A stretch of DNA of 64,000 nt from Hyaloscypha bicolor E (taxonomy: Eukaryota > Ascomycota > Leotiomycetes > Helotiales > Hyaloscyphaceae), in assembly GCF_002865645.1 (NCBI RefSeq), contig NW_020194589.1, positions 1,844,812 through 1,908,811 of the forward strand. The letters run 5' to 3'. Position numbers and translations under genes: made by a program. Within the stretch, counting starts at the first letter, position 1; the number at the start of each line of letters is the position of its first letter. This document shows positions 12,969 to 23,860 of this stretch, in pieces. The notes under the pieces were generated by a model, which did not search any database, was not told the origin of the DNA, and saw only the letters and a list, made by a program, of their open reading frames with translations.

Positions 12969-13208
12969 CTAACAGCCGTCTGGCCTTCTCTGTAGCTCCT
13001 CCCGCGCAAGGACATTCTCATCATCGATCAAGAAAATCGACCTCCTGCACATAGGGCAGCCGCCCGTCTTGAAAACGGACTTGGCCAAACAAGCCTCGTG
13101 TGCCCAGGATGCACATTCACAGCGGATTGTCGACACCTCTTCCCCAATCTTCCAGCCTCGCAGGCAGACCTGGCGCTTCAATCTGCCGGACGTGTCAAGC
13201 GCCATCAC
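12969..13208 (-). CDS. Small RING-finger-like protein, possibly degenerate
   Basis: The minus strand encodes 79 residues with a RING-like Cys/His pattern: VCLRGWKIGEEV, then IRCECASWAHEACL, then TGGCPMCRRSI. RING domains bind two zinc ions and usually mark E3 ubiquitin ligases. The spacing of the last pairs (H-x2-C, then C-x2-C) fits. The first zinc ligand appears to be missing: the residue three before the Cys of VCL is Arg, not Cys, so folding is doubtful. The protein is much shorter than typical RING E3s, and a 5' or 3' exon may be missing. A palindromic GGTTATATATAACC sequence lies at about 13,210, just upstream, and could be a TATA region. No neighbour suggests a substrate. Confidence 0.45.
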   Translation of the reverse strand: MMALDTSGRLKRQVCLRGWKIGEEVSTIRCECASWAHEACLAKSVFKTGGCPMCRRSIFLIDDENVLAREELQRRPDGC

Positions 13209-13953
13209 AGGTTATATATAACCCCATTGCACATCAAAAAATTCATAGCTCAAGCAAACCTAATTCATCGACGACATCATTTCTCCCTTCAACTTGTACT
13301 TCATCTCGCACCAGAAATTAGTCAGACACAGACCGTCTCATTTCAGTCTCCTAGTCCATTAGGTCCAAAGATAAACGATGTCATCCCAAGGCTACAATGT
13401 CTCCAAAGTACAATATAGGCTGGGCATGCAGGATCTCTCCGTCACTATTTATCATTCATTAATGCCTAGAGTCGATCGCAATAGTGGGGTAATATTCTAA
13501 GTGATCGATGAACAATTGATGACTGACTAATCGTTGCCGAGCCTGAGGAAAGCCCCAGCAGCGTTGCTCTTCCACTTGCCTTATAAAGACCCAACACTAT
13601 GCTAGTATATTCTATAGCCAAAGCAAAGCTTTATCTGGCCACGCAGAGGAGAGATGTAACATTTTCATTAAAGTTTCGACTTAATTTCCATTTACTTTCG
13701 GCCAAGTTCTATGTTCATGCATACAAAAATCAATTTGGCTGTCACGCAGGAGTGGCTGAAAATTCCGCCAATACTAATGGATATCGTATCTATCAATCAT
13801 GTTCAGCTGCATTTGTGTGGCTGGTGCAAAACGCAAAAACCCCGCACTTCTTTCGCAACGCATCGCAAGAGTGTCTTTTTACCTTGGCCTTCTACATTTT
13901 GCCTTTCAACCCCAAGAAAGTTAGTGCTGCTACCAGTCCACCGTTTTAGCGGG
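13209..13953. other. Upstream region of the NLR-like gene; no gene supported
   Basis: Short overlapping plus-strand frames (13,098-13,418 and 13,599-13,949) lack domains or fungal intron signals. The frame of the downstream NLR-like gene is open back to an ATG at 13,711, but the sequence between there and 13,954 does not resemble the family's N-terminus. A TATAAAGA sequence occurs near 13,582. Confidence 0.5.
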
Positions 13954-16900
13954 ATGAAACCAACAAACCAGCCCCCGAAGAAGCGGAAAGGCTTTATCAG
14001 CCGTCTCTTCAAGCCGAAGGACAAGAGGCCAGAGCCGACACTCGATATAGATCCTCCATCAACTCACCCACGTCTTATTGACTCACCGGAGGCAGCGGAG
14101 CTACCTAATAGCGCTCAGAATCCGGCCGGGAAAGCGATTACTGCCTCGATTCCTCCACATTCAAATGCCCTGGTGCAGGACAAACCGGCTGATGACCTTC
14201 CGGCTCTCCCCACCCCAGAGCCAAAACCCATTCCGAAGGAACAGCCAAAGTTGGGCAGTCTCTTAAAACCGCAGACAAACACCCTCCCATCCATATCCGA
14301 GCTCTGGGATGAAGCCTATGATGAGTTGGCCAAGGACAAGTCCACTTCCAAAATGATTACTGAGTACCAGAGTGTGCTCTCGGGTAATTCTGGAGTTGGC
14401 AAAGTGTCGAGAGACAAGGGCGAGCGACGTGAGCAAATGGCGAGGATTGCAAATGAAAAGAAGCAAGAGATTGAAGATGGAAAGTGGAAGAAGGAGTTTC
14501 TTGGCCGTGAATTTGCAGTAAAAGATCTCGTCAAGCCGGTGGTCAGCACCGTCGAATGGGCAAAAGACTACGTCGGTACCGCAGTTGCAGCGTCTCCTCC
14601 AGCATCTCTTGCATGGGCTGGAGTGTGTTTGCTTCTCCCAGTAAGTAACGCTTTGGCTGCTCAGTGAAACTTACAACGCTCGTGCTAACAAACCCAACCC
14701 AGCTCATACTGACTCCTTCTCACCAGGACGCAGCCCGAGTCCTGGGGTTGGAAAAGATCGCAAGCATCGTGCGCGAGTGTTCCATTCGAGAAGCTGTTTA
14801 TCACAGCCGTTACGAGTCCACAAGTTCCACAACTAGCGAGAAGACTCAAGCCACCTCCACATTGCCACACACTGAGTATAGAAAGACCTTCAGAAACTTG
14901 TATATGCAAATAATTACCTTCCAAGCCACATACATTTGCTTTCTCTCGGGGAACACAGCCAAGCAATGGGTACAAGACGCGACCAAGTGGCAGGATTGGG
15001 ATCAAATGGTTGCTGATATTAGTAAAAGGAATGACGAGCTTAAGTCTATTGAAGAACTCTGGCAGCATTTCTCTTTGCAAGAAGAGTGGATGGTACGAAG
15101 GAAACAGCACGAGGAAAACCTGGAGCAATTGAAAGCGCTTGAAACAGAGATGAAACGATTCTACGACCTTGTTGCTACAGCACAAAAGGATCAGGAGCGC
15201 AGAGAAATTCTGGATTGGTTACATAAAGTAAAGCCGTCATTTTACTACGATGCTGCTATTGAAAAGCGTGGAATATCCTCTACTCGCAGTTGGATCCTTG
15301 ATGACGACGATTTCATGGACTGGAAGCGCGAGCCCAACTCATTTCTATGGGTTCATGGTAAAGGTAATTTCATTTCTTACGTATCTGAAACCAGGCAATC
15401 TATGCTAACTTATCCACCTTCTAAGCCGGTGCAGGGAAATCGATTCTAAGGTTCGTACAACAACTGGAGACTGCTGTTCGACAATTGACGAATTAACGAA
15501 TTTGACAGCTCAACTGCTATTGAAAACCTCGAGGAAAGTTACAAGGAGGACCCATTTACCGCAGTAGCATACTTCTACATCAGCTTCAAGGACAAGGAAA
15601 CTTGGACTAGAACCAACCTTACCAAATCGTTGATCGCACAGCTATTTGGATGTCGTCCAGATAGACCGAAGTCTCTCCTCGATCTCCGAAAATATCAAGA
15701 CAAGGGCCGAGACCCACCACAGAGGGAGCTGCAAGATGCACTGCGTTTAGCATCGCGCGATTTCACAAGGACATATTTTATCATCGATGGATTAGACGAG
15801 TGTCCAAACGCAGAAGACGACGAGGAAACTGGAGAAGAAGGCCTGACAAAGGATCGACGTGGTAAACTACTTGAACTGCTGCAGATAATTCGAGGATGGG
15901 ACCTGGACAACCTCCACATGTTAATGACAAGCCGGCTTGAGTACGACATCGAAGCATCAATCAAGGACCTCCAAAGCCCTAGAGCTAGAGTCATTGATCT
16001 AGGGACAGCAAGCTATTCATCTAAAGTCAGCGACGACATCAGTCTTTTTATTGACCACGAACTCAAGGGTGCGAAATTTGACAAACTGCCAGACCATCTT
16101 AAGAAAAAGATTAGAGAAAAGCTTATTGAAAAGGCAGACGGTGTGTATGTTGCCCATGCACTGCCTTAGTTTATGTGCCATGAACTAATGATCATTCTGC
16201 CCTAATAGATTTCATTATGTCTCATTGCAGCTCAGTTCTTTTCGACGTCCTATCACCGTCAAGCTTGTGGATGATACCCTCGCTAGCCTTCCAAAGGGTT
16301 TGTATGCGACCTACGACAGAGCCTTTTCCCAATTGAGAGCGAATCAACGCCAGCTAGCTATCCGTATATTGACCTGGGTTGCTTTCTCGCCAATACCTCT
16401 AACTATCACTGAGCTTGCGGAGGCTGCTCTAATTGATCTAACTACAGATGCTGATGCGTCTTCAGATGTAGATCATCAGGTTGAAGTCTATAAAGCAGAT
16501 TATACCACTCCTCTAATCAATGAGGATGAGAAATTCGCCGATCCTCTCGATGTCCTCTACTTACTTCCCGGGCTTCTTGATATTCAGACCAAGAGCGCTT
16601 CGAAAGATTGGTCTCATAAAGAGACACTCCAAGTCGTCGTCCTCACTCATTTCACATTGCTTCAGTATTTGACTTCAAAGGAGATCAAGACGCGACCATC
16701 GTCAGGTTTTGCGTTGAACAGAACAACAGCACCTATACAGCTTGCGGAAGCTTGCCTTCGATATCATATCTACTCCAGCCAGAGTGGAAGAGCCAAAGAT
16801 AGAGATTCCCTTCCTTTAAAACTACCGCTGTGCACGTACGCTGCACGCTACGGTCTCCGACAGGCTGAAAACATCGGGCAGGCGAACTGGCCTACTTCAT

Positions 16901-17925
16901 TGCGGCAATTAGTACGGCTTGTTCTATCTGGCGAAAGCAAATCCTTCAAGCAGTTAAAACAGTTAACTCAATATCCTTCTCCACGAGCAGAGGAGCCCCC
17001 TCTACACTACGTGGTAGAAGAGCGCTTCAGTGAGATAATGACCTTCCTGTTGACCAACAAGCTCGCAGATCCCAACGCCACTGGAGACTGTCTCGTCGGC
17101 ACGGCCATGAACCATGCCTGCCTCATCCAGTTCCTTGAAGGCATGAAGATCCTACTCGGTGCAGGTGCAGACGTCTGCCTTGGAAATGAAGAATTTCCAT
17201 GCGCGCTTGACATAGCGATCCGGTGCAACCGAGATGGGGCCCTCGATTTCCTTCTCCAGATACCGGATCTCTTGTCTCGCTGCCAGAAAATCGATTATTG
17301 GCCTCTAGCGATGGCCGTGAGGGGAGGTACGGACTCTGAGCGTGATCATGCAGTTATTGAGAAACTGCTCAGTCATGGAGCAGATCCGAACGGGTTCAGA
17401 TCTGGCGGACTGCCAGCTATACATTTGGCTGTGGTGTGGAGACGCCTAGATGCTCTGAAGCAACTCATCACCCATCATGCCAATGTTCAAATCAGGGACC
17501 CGTACTTCGGAAATGCGCTGCAATGTGCTGTGGCGCTAGGATGTGAGGATGAGATTCGTGTGCTTTTGTCAGCCGGAGCAAAACTAGATTTCCCAAACCA
17601 AGATTGGAAGAGCCTCCTGGACACGGTAGCAAAAGGCAGCTTTTTCGAGGGAATGACAGGTCCAGAGGCAGCCTCGAGGCTAGAACTCGGGCAAACTTTG
17701 TTCGGGGCGGCGAGTCGCAGCAAGAAATTTACGAGTGGAAATATAACTCTTTTCATCGACTGGATTGAAGGGCCGTTGAACAATTATGTCTCTGTACGGT
17801 CGGATATTCTTTTGGGAGGACAGATCACCAAAGATATCCCAGACTGGTATATACAGACATACGGTATTACACGCTCTTCACCACCTTGCAGCGGACCATT
17901 CAACTCAGCACCACCTCCGCTCTAA
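13954..17925 (+). CDS. NACHT-ankyrin NLR-like STAND receptor, apparently intact, five exons
   Basis: Exons 13,954-14,640, 14,703-15,363, 15,426-15,450, 15,509-16,144 and 16,209-17,925 join without a stop into 1,241 codons plus TAA. Introns are 58-64 nt with GTAAGT, GTAATT, GTTCGT and GTATGT donors and CTAAC/CTAAT-like branch points. Domains: basic proline-rich head (MKPTNQPPKKRKG); NWD/NACHT N-terminal domain from about residue 117 (LWDEAYDELAKD, later SLAWAGVCLLLP); NACHT with Walker A GKAGAGKS (448-455) and Walker B YFIIDGLDE (547-555); a winged-helix-like stretch (about 685-745, LPKGLYATYDRAF); and degenerate ankyrin repeats (about 930-1,150: PLHYVVEERF, LLSHGADPNG, LLSAGAKLDF). Such proteins act as fungal non-self or heterokaryon-incompatibility sensors: ligand binding to the repeats drives ATP-dependent oligomerisation. 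The 25-nt exon 3 carries most of the Walker A loop. M at 13,954 was chosen over 13,711 by family N-terminus. The last about 20 residues are uncertain, since another frame could be used near 17,850. Confidence 0.9.
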
Positions 17926-18284
17926 ACCCCTATCTTCAAAACTTCATGGAAGCAGAAATTACTACCAACGGGTTTCAGATGAGTGGATAGCTGGTATTAG
18001 TAGAAGCTCGCTAAAAGAATACCGATGTCGACGAGGATGTATCTTAGGATTGGGAAGTAAAGCACTGCTGTGAAGTCCAGGTTCTGATTTGTATACTGAT
18101 TCAAGGCGTGGTTGATTCTTCAAAAAGATAATAATTTTTCTTACATTGCGTCTCTTAGGGCGTGCACTCGATTATCAGGGACACGCCCGATCAAGGGAAT
18201 CCCTCCACAGCTGTAGAAGATGTCTATCATAATGGGAAACAGAGAGCATGAACTGGTCCCCTTGGGAGTCAACTTTGAACCCCT
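17926..18284. other. 3' flank of the NLR-like gene; nothing recognised
   Basis: A second frame overlapping the end of the gene (17,786-18,073) contains TVLHALHHLAADHS, which looks ankyrin-like, so an alternative or shifted C-terminus is possible. The remainder shows no gene. Confidence 0.4.
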
Positions 18285-18330
18285 CTGATTTGGAGGGGGT
18301 CTAATTTGGAGGGTGTTTGAGTTGGAGGGG
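18285..18330 (-). repeat. Three degenerate units of the 16-bp array, inverted
   Basis: The sequence carries CTGATTTGGAGGGGG-type units, the reverse complement of the larger array at 18,494-18,750. The two arrays face each other across about 163 bp of unique DNA. Confidence 0.75.
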
Positions 18331-18493
18331 CGCTCCTCATTCATCGCTTCTTGAGAGGGGAAGTTTCGAGACGAGGAATTCTGGCGTTCTCGGAATGACG
18401 AACTACGCGATTAGTTAGGCTTGGGAGACGTCTCCCACTTAAGCGACGCGCTGAAAGCCGGCCAGGTGTCTTTCTATCGTACCTAGACTGGCA

Positions 18494-18750
18494 TCCTCGA
18501 AATCAGACACCCTCCAAATCAGACACCCTCCAAATCAGACACCCTCCAAATCAGACACCCTCCAAATCAGACACCCTCCAAATCAGACACCCTCACCCTC
18601 CAAATCAGACACCCTCCAAATCAGACACCCTCCAAATCAGACACCCTCCAAATCAGACACCCTCCAAATCAGACACCCTCCAAATCAGACACCCTCCAAA
18701 TCAGACACCCTCCAAATCAGGCACCTCAAAATCAGGCACCCTCCAAATCT
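18494..18750 (+). repeat. Tandem array of a 16-bp motif, about 15 units
   Basis: The unit AATCAGACACCCTCCA repeats head to tail with a 6-bp phase slip after the sixth unit (CACCCTCACCCTCC near 18,590) and drifts at the right end (GGCACCTCAAAATC). Units are almost identical, so the array is young or homogenised. Inverted units at 18,285-18,330 and the transposase scrap at 19,040 suggest subterminal repeats of a DNA transposon, an inference. There are no spacers, so it is not a CRISPR array. Confidence 0.9.
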
Positions 18751-19039
18751 CTGGCGGTGGCGCAACTCTGGCAGCAGCGCAATTCCTAGGGTACAGTTAC
18801 TTGCAAAATCGGCTTCGCCCCCTTTCGCTTAAAAAGATTGTGAGCACAGACCACCTCGTCCATTTTTGGAGCTGACGCCGTAGCTCCTTTGTCATCCCGT
18901 GTACTCTGTAGTACCTGGGCACCTCCGTTAAAGGTTGCTGCATGATACCCAGTTACTGTGTCCTGTGTACTAGAATCTGGGGAGCTGACCGGGGAGGCAA
19001 AACTTTTTAGATCTCTCGCATCTCGTATTGCTCGTTCTA

Positions 19040-19243
19040 TTAATGCTGGCTATGGATAGTGGGAGTTACTACAACCTCGAACTCATCGTAGAGAAAGATG
19101 GCCATCTCACCTTGGTATAGTTCGGGTTTCTCGATAAGTTGCTCAAGTAATGCGCTTAGTATAGGAGGTGTGATTGTTCTGCGCCGTCCGACCCCGTTCG
19201 AGGGTGCTTTGGTGGTTATTGAGAGCTCAAGCACTAACGGCAC
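19040..19243 (-). mobile_element. Tc1/mariner-type transposase fragment (N-terminal DNA-binding part)
   Basis: The minus strand encodes TKAPSNGVGRRRTITPPI, then LEQLIEKPELYQGEMAIFLY and DEFEVVVTPTI, which match the helix-turn-helix region before the DDE domain of fungal IS630/Tc1-type transposases. The frame stops at 19,040, and the flanking 18,751-19,039 shows no recognisable DDE catalytic domain, so this is a short relic. It lies directly 3' of the STAND-type relic and close to the 16-bp arrays, which may be its terminal repeats. Confidence 0.6.
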
Positions 19244-19279
19244 GTGCTATGGGTTGACAACACCTATGTAAAGACAGAT

Positions 19280-21091
19280 TCATGATGCGGTCCAAAGCTT
19301 GAACTCATCCTCCTTGCCAATCTGCTTTAGTAACTCCCTTAGCTTATCGTGAATATACGCTAGGGCCTCGCTCTGTCCCTATACCATGCCACCACTTATA
19401 GTAGCCTGCTTGAGTCATGTAATGGCCTGATCCACGTTCCCCGTATACTCGTACGTCTTGGCGATATCCTCTATTATTATGACTGCGTACTTATTATGGT
19501 ATAGTGGATCCGGGTTCGGCCCGTCGAGCCGCTGTCCCACGATATCAAAGTATATACTTAGTGCTGCAACCCAATCGCACTGGTCCATGTATACGTGCTC
19601 ACGTGGACGCAATAGCCAGTGTTCCTGTAACGAGCCCGGCCCCAGAAGGGCGCGGATTACCTGGATGCCGTCGCCGGCTACCCGTAGCGCCTCGGTGAAG
19701 TTGCCGCTCCGGTGCAGGAGTTCATATAGCCAATAAGTTCCAAGCTGCATTAACGGATGGATAGGACCAAGCGTGGACCGGAGGCGCTCGATAATAAAGT
19801 CTAGCGCCCGAAGCGTCACGTTTTTCTCGCCATTGTCGTTCTTTAGCTTGTTAATGACGAGTGCGATTGGATGGCTGGGTGGCAGCTATTCCCGCGCTAG
19901 TTCACACAGATATTAAAGCAAGCCTTCTCGTATGTACGGGCATGTGGTGGTATTTACAGGCGATAATGTGCTCAGAAGCTCAATAAGGATACTGGCCGTG
20001 CCTTTACTCATGGTATTTGCTGCGGCCGCTGTTAATGCCTTGAGAATCCGGAATCCTCGAGTCTGGCTCTGGCTTGCGCCGCGCTGCAAACCCTCCGAAA
20101 CCTTTATTAAGTAAATTCCGAGGTCGGTATCTTTCCAGAACTTCGGCCTTATGACGATAGGAGATAAGTCAAAGTTTCCTATCGTATAAAATGTCCGGAT
20201 ACTAAAGAGGATATAATCGAGGTTTGTACTTGGGAGGTCGCCGGGCGTCATTATACGAAGTCCGGCCGTAGTACTGATTTTAGTAGTCCCCGAAAGATAG
20301 CGAAGTATCTGTTCTGCCCGTTCCTGTGAGACTCTTGCTATCTCTAATGGCCCTTAAGCGTATAATATCGCTTCCGACATGATACTCGAGCCAGAGCTTG
20401 AACTGCTGCTTGACCCGCAACCGCTCTTCCGAGAGCCTTCTTCTCTAGTAACACTTCCCTCTTGCATAATAGTAGTAAGGTAACTGGGGGTTTCGGCCGT
20501 TATAATATATGCCCGTTATACCAATATGGTAAAATTCCGAAAATCCGTTTGCAGCGAGTTTATTTTAGCTTTGATATTGGAGAAACCCTGACTCGAAGCC
20601 GCGCCACTTGCTATAACAAGCCCACTGGTGGCTAACTGTGTTTCCAGCCTAACGATTCCAAGCTCCCGAACCACTTCTATATTAAGACGGTTCAGCCTCT
20701 GTAGCTTTTCTGGTAGCTCTTTTTCTATTTTAAGAGATACGAGAGATCTCCACAGATATCGAACAGGCCTGACCCTGCCTTGGTTATTACCGAATAATGG
20801 CGTTAACATGTTATAGATGTCTTCCAAGGCTAGGCGAAGTGCGACCGCGTACCGAGATAGACGATTCATTTGAGGAGGATCCAGGCTCTGAAAAATTCGG
20901 GAGCCGGCGTTGCAACTATAATAGAGGCGCGATATGGAGTCGTCCACTTCGTTTAAGAGAACCGCAAGCCTGTCAGGTATCTCTTTTAGGTTCTTTATTA
21001 GCTTAATAGTGGCAAGCAAAGCCTGTATAGTCATTAATACGAGCTGCAACCCCGCCGCTAGACTACCAATGATTAAAAGGGGATCGGCTAT
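19280..21091 (-). pseudogene. STAND-type protein with Helo-like N-terminal domain and helical repeat region, broken by RIP-type stops
   Basis: One minus-strand frame of 604 codons runs without frameshift from 21,091 to a TGA at 19,280. It begins ADPLLIIGSLAAGLQLVLMT, the standard opening of the fungal STAND N-terminal (Helo-like) domain. The expected initiator MADPL reads IADPL because ATG is now ATA at 21,091-21,089. A long helical region follows with TPR-like parts (ERLRSTLGPIHPLMQLG, RSGNFTEALRV, AKTYEYTGNVDQAIT). Premature stops lie at 20,516, 20,354, 19,913, 19,886, 19,415 and 19,379, mostly TAA/TAG. No NTPase motif is visible, so it may have been a two-domain protein without NACHT. Relatives take part in non-self recognition; this copy is dead. 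Confidence 0.75.
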
Positions 21092-22862
21092 CGCAAAAAC
21101 GCTATAGTGTACTCGATTAAATCTGTCAGTGCCCAAAGGTTAGAGTAGTTGGGCTTCCAGAGGTTCATAAATCGTTAGCGGATATGAGGCTGTACTAGGA
21201 GGACCTCACCATGCTCAAACGGTCCCAGAACAATAACTGGGTAGCGGGGCCTTCTTACCACCACATGGAGGGCAGCGCAGTTATTTAGACCTAGGGGCCT
21301 TTAAGCCTAGCCGTGGCGCGGATATTAGTATCTATCCTTACCTGGACGATTGTTATATAGCTTTAGGCATTTCCTGGCATTGCCACTTACTTTTTCGCTA
21401 GCGTACAGGCTATTGTGGCTGAGCCCAGGTAGGCTGTGGTTACTGAAATAACCGCTGGCGGTTTAGTTATTACTATAACGCTTCATAATAAGCTAGCTAT
21501 AGTCTGATATAGCCTGCGACGACTCTCACCTCCCCGTAGTGCAGGCTGGGACTAGTCGTGAGCGACTAGAGGTCAGTGGAATCGTTGCCTACTTCGTCGA
21601 GAGGACACCTCTAGTAAGGGTACAGAATTTTCACGCTCAGCTTACGAGTACAGATCTGTAATCTGGAGGTATTGCAAGGCGGCCTGCCCGTCACTTGTCA
21701 AGGGGTAGTACTAGGCATTTGTTAAGAGATAGACTCGAGCACTTATTAAGGGAAGGTTGAATGGAAGGGGGTATTTGGTTGAGCGTGGTCGCACGAGGAG
21801 ATTCAAGGCCGGCGGAAAGCTGGCACTTGCTAGGAGAGGGAAGGAACAAGAACACGATCCCTGGGTAGGATTAGTAGGGCGAGCGTGATAGGAGATTCGT
21901 AAGTGCGTTTAGGCATGAAGAGTAGGGTTAGGGTAACTAGTGGCTCAATGCAATACCGACCACTCTACGAGGACCGTCCGAATCACGATAATTGACTCGA
22001 GTATTACGAATATGACTATTATAGCGCTTACGTAATTCCGGTCAAGATCGGCCAATAGCCAGATCCAGCGTGTTTTCGATTCTTGAAGTATGACTACGGC
22101 ACTAGCTACTGCCGACCTGACGACCGAGTCCACAGGCAGCCAGGTCCTGGTTATATAGAAAGCCGGTACTATAAATACACAGGGAGATAGTGGGTAAAGA
22201 TAAAGCGGCGTATTGGTTAGTAGGAGGGAAACGCCATACCACGCTACCTGGCTAGGGGTATAGGTATAATAGGGCAACCTCTGCGAGACATGGTCAGCCG
22301 TATTGTGAGGGGAGACCTGGCAAGGTGGCTTATAACTATAGGACGCAGTATATAATAGAGGCAATGGCCTGGTGGCGGGAAATAATACTTTCTATATGGC
22401 TCGAGAGGACTAATGCGCGTATTAGTCTATAGGTAGAACGGAGCAGTAGGCGGTGCGTTATATTATAGTTTACTTGTAGATTTGTAATATAATTCTGTAC
22501 CTGCCTCATAGCTTAGCAGGTCTTGCTTTAACTACTAAAGATAGGACATTGAATACTTGGAGGAATAATCTTCAAGTATACTTGCTACTAATAAACCCAC
22601 GAGACTATGTCGAATTATAGAATTAAAGGCTAGGACAAAAGCTTTTAAAGTAAAGGTAGGGGCTGTTGCGAGACCATGACGGAACCGGAGAAATCAAACC
22701 CATATAAATAGAGAACCTAAGTTACTACTATTGCTATATTCTATCTTACTAAACTACTAACTTCTTTAACGAAACTCATTATATATAGCCCAGACAGCTT
22801 TTAATCTCCCTAATAAACCATAGCCAAATTCCACGCTATTTCCCATTAGTACTATTAATACC
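21092..22862. other. Unassigned segment with one hydrophobic reading frame
   Basis: The region has normal to moderately A+T-rich composition. A 139-codon minus-strand frame (21,945-22,364) carries hydrophobic stretches (YLYPLSPCVFIVPAFYI and SAIIVIFVILESIIVI) separated by TRTWLPVDSV, so it could be the remnant of a membrane protein, but no family is recognised and no upstream exon is clear. A TAGGGTTAGGG pair at about 21,923 is too short to be telomeric. Confidence 0.35.
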
Positions 22863-23860
22863 TATCTAACCTCTTGTTCCCTTTACTACAATTACATATC
22901 CTCCCGTATCTCCGACAAAGAATTCAATAGTTCCCTTTCGCTCTTCTTTGGGTACATCCCACCCGGTAATCTCGCGCTGGATAGTCTGCTCCACGTAGTA
23001 GTGCGATATAAGCAGAATAACCGAGGCGCGTCTATAGTTCTCAAATACATACGCCAAAGCTCCTTATATACGCTACTAGCAAGCCTTATAGGTTTCTGTA
23101 TGGTCCGAGCTATTATATATTATCCCAAGCTAATCTAATTCGTCCACGTGATCCATATCAAATACAGGGAAATTCTGCTCGATCTACCTTTTACTATACC
23201 GCTGTGTTTTTTCCATATTTATAAAGCGCTCTCGCAGGCTCTCGAGGACGATCGGGCAAATAGAGGAAAAGAGAGGTATAATGCCTAGTTGCGTAGTCTC
23301 AAGGGTGCGGGCTAGTGGGGAAGTTACGACTACCTCTGGGGGTGGAAGGCTAATAGTACGTATTGCCCGCTCGAAGTCAGCTACTAGCCGACGGCATTAC
23401 TCCTTACCTAGGTCGTTAAGTACAGGATCGGGAACATTATTATCTTGTACTATTTCTATATAAGAAGAGAAGAAGGTTAGTACTTCTGCTCTTTTAAAGC
23501 CATTTCTCCCATTATACCCGTTCTGGAATACGTATTATGAGCTTGACGTATGATATATATAATCTTATACTATATATTATCGTCTGCCTCTGCATTTAGC
23601 TACTTAATGTAGGCTATGAATACAGGCCAATTTGGTACTTCTGGAGACGGGTAAGCCAGATACATATTATTATGCTATGGAAGGTTATAGTCCCCGGTTA
23701 GTATCCCTTGCTAACCGGTGATTTGACGCAGGTCGGCTCTGAAGAATGGATGGTTTGAGTCGAATGGGTCTGGTCGGGTAAAGACCTAATTGGCCGAGGC
23801 AATAGGGGACCCAGATATCTTAGGTATTAATATTAAAAGAACTAGAAGAAGTCAAATATA
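22863..23860 (-). pseudogene. Phosphoglycerate-mutase-family (histidine phosphatase) gene, broken
   Basis: The minus strand holds scattered but ordered pieces of a fungal histidine-phosphatase-superfamily protein (PGAM/Pmu1-like): FTRPDPFDSNHPFFRADLRQ, then VPNWPVFIAYIK, then a degraded catalytic IIRQAHN (from the RHG/RHA-x-x-H-N signature), DPVLNDLGKE, TSPLARTLETTQLG, LRERFINMEKTQRYSKR, AYVFENYRRASVILLISHYY and FVGDTGGYVIVVKGTRG. Many TAA/TAG stops interrupt it (for example LGKE-stop-CRR, SKR-stop-IEQ) and at least one frameshift lies between the catalytic motif and DPVLND. In SPLARTL the Arg is kept, while the second catalytic His lies in ISHYY. The left end is the TAG after KGTRG; the right end is approximate because no clear ATG survives. 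Confidence 0.75.

Noticed and set aside
13599..13949. 116-codon frame upstream of the NLR-like gene
   Set aside because: Composition and lack of motifs suggest chance; overlaps the upstream region of the gene.
18494..18750. CRISPR-like regular repeats
   Set aside because: Units are contiguous without spacers, and the window is eukaryotic.
21921..21932. Telomere-like TAGGGTTAGGG
   Set aside because: Only about two units in unrelated sequence; not a telomere or convincing interstitial telomere.
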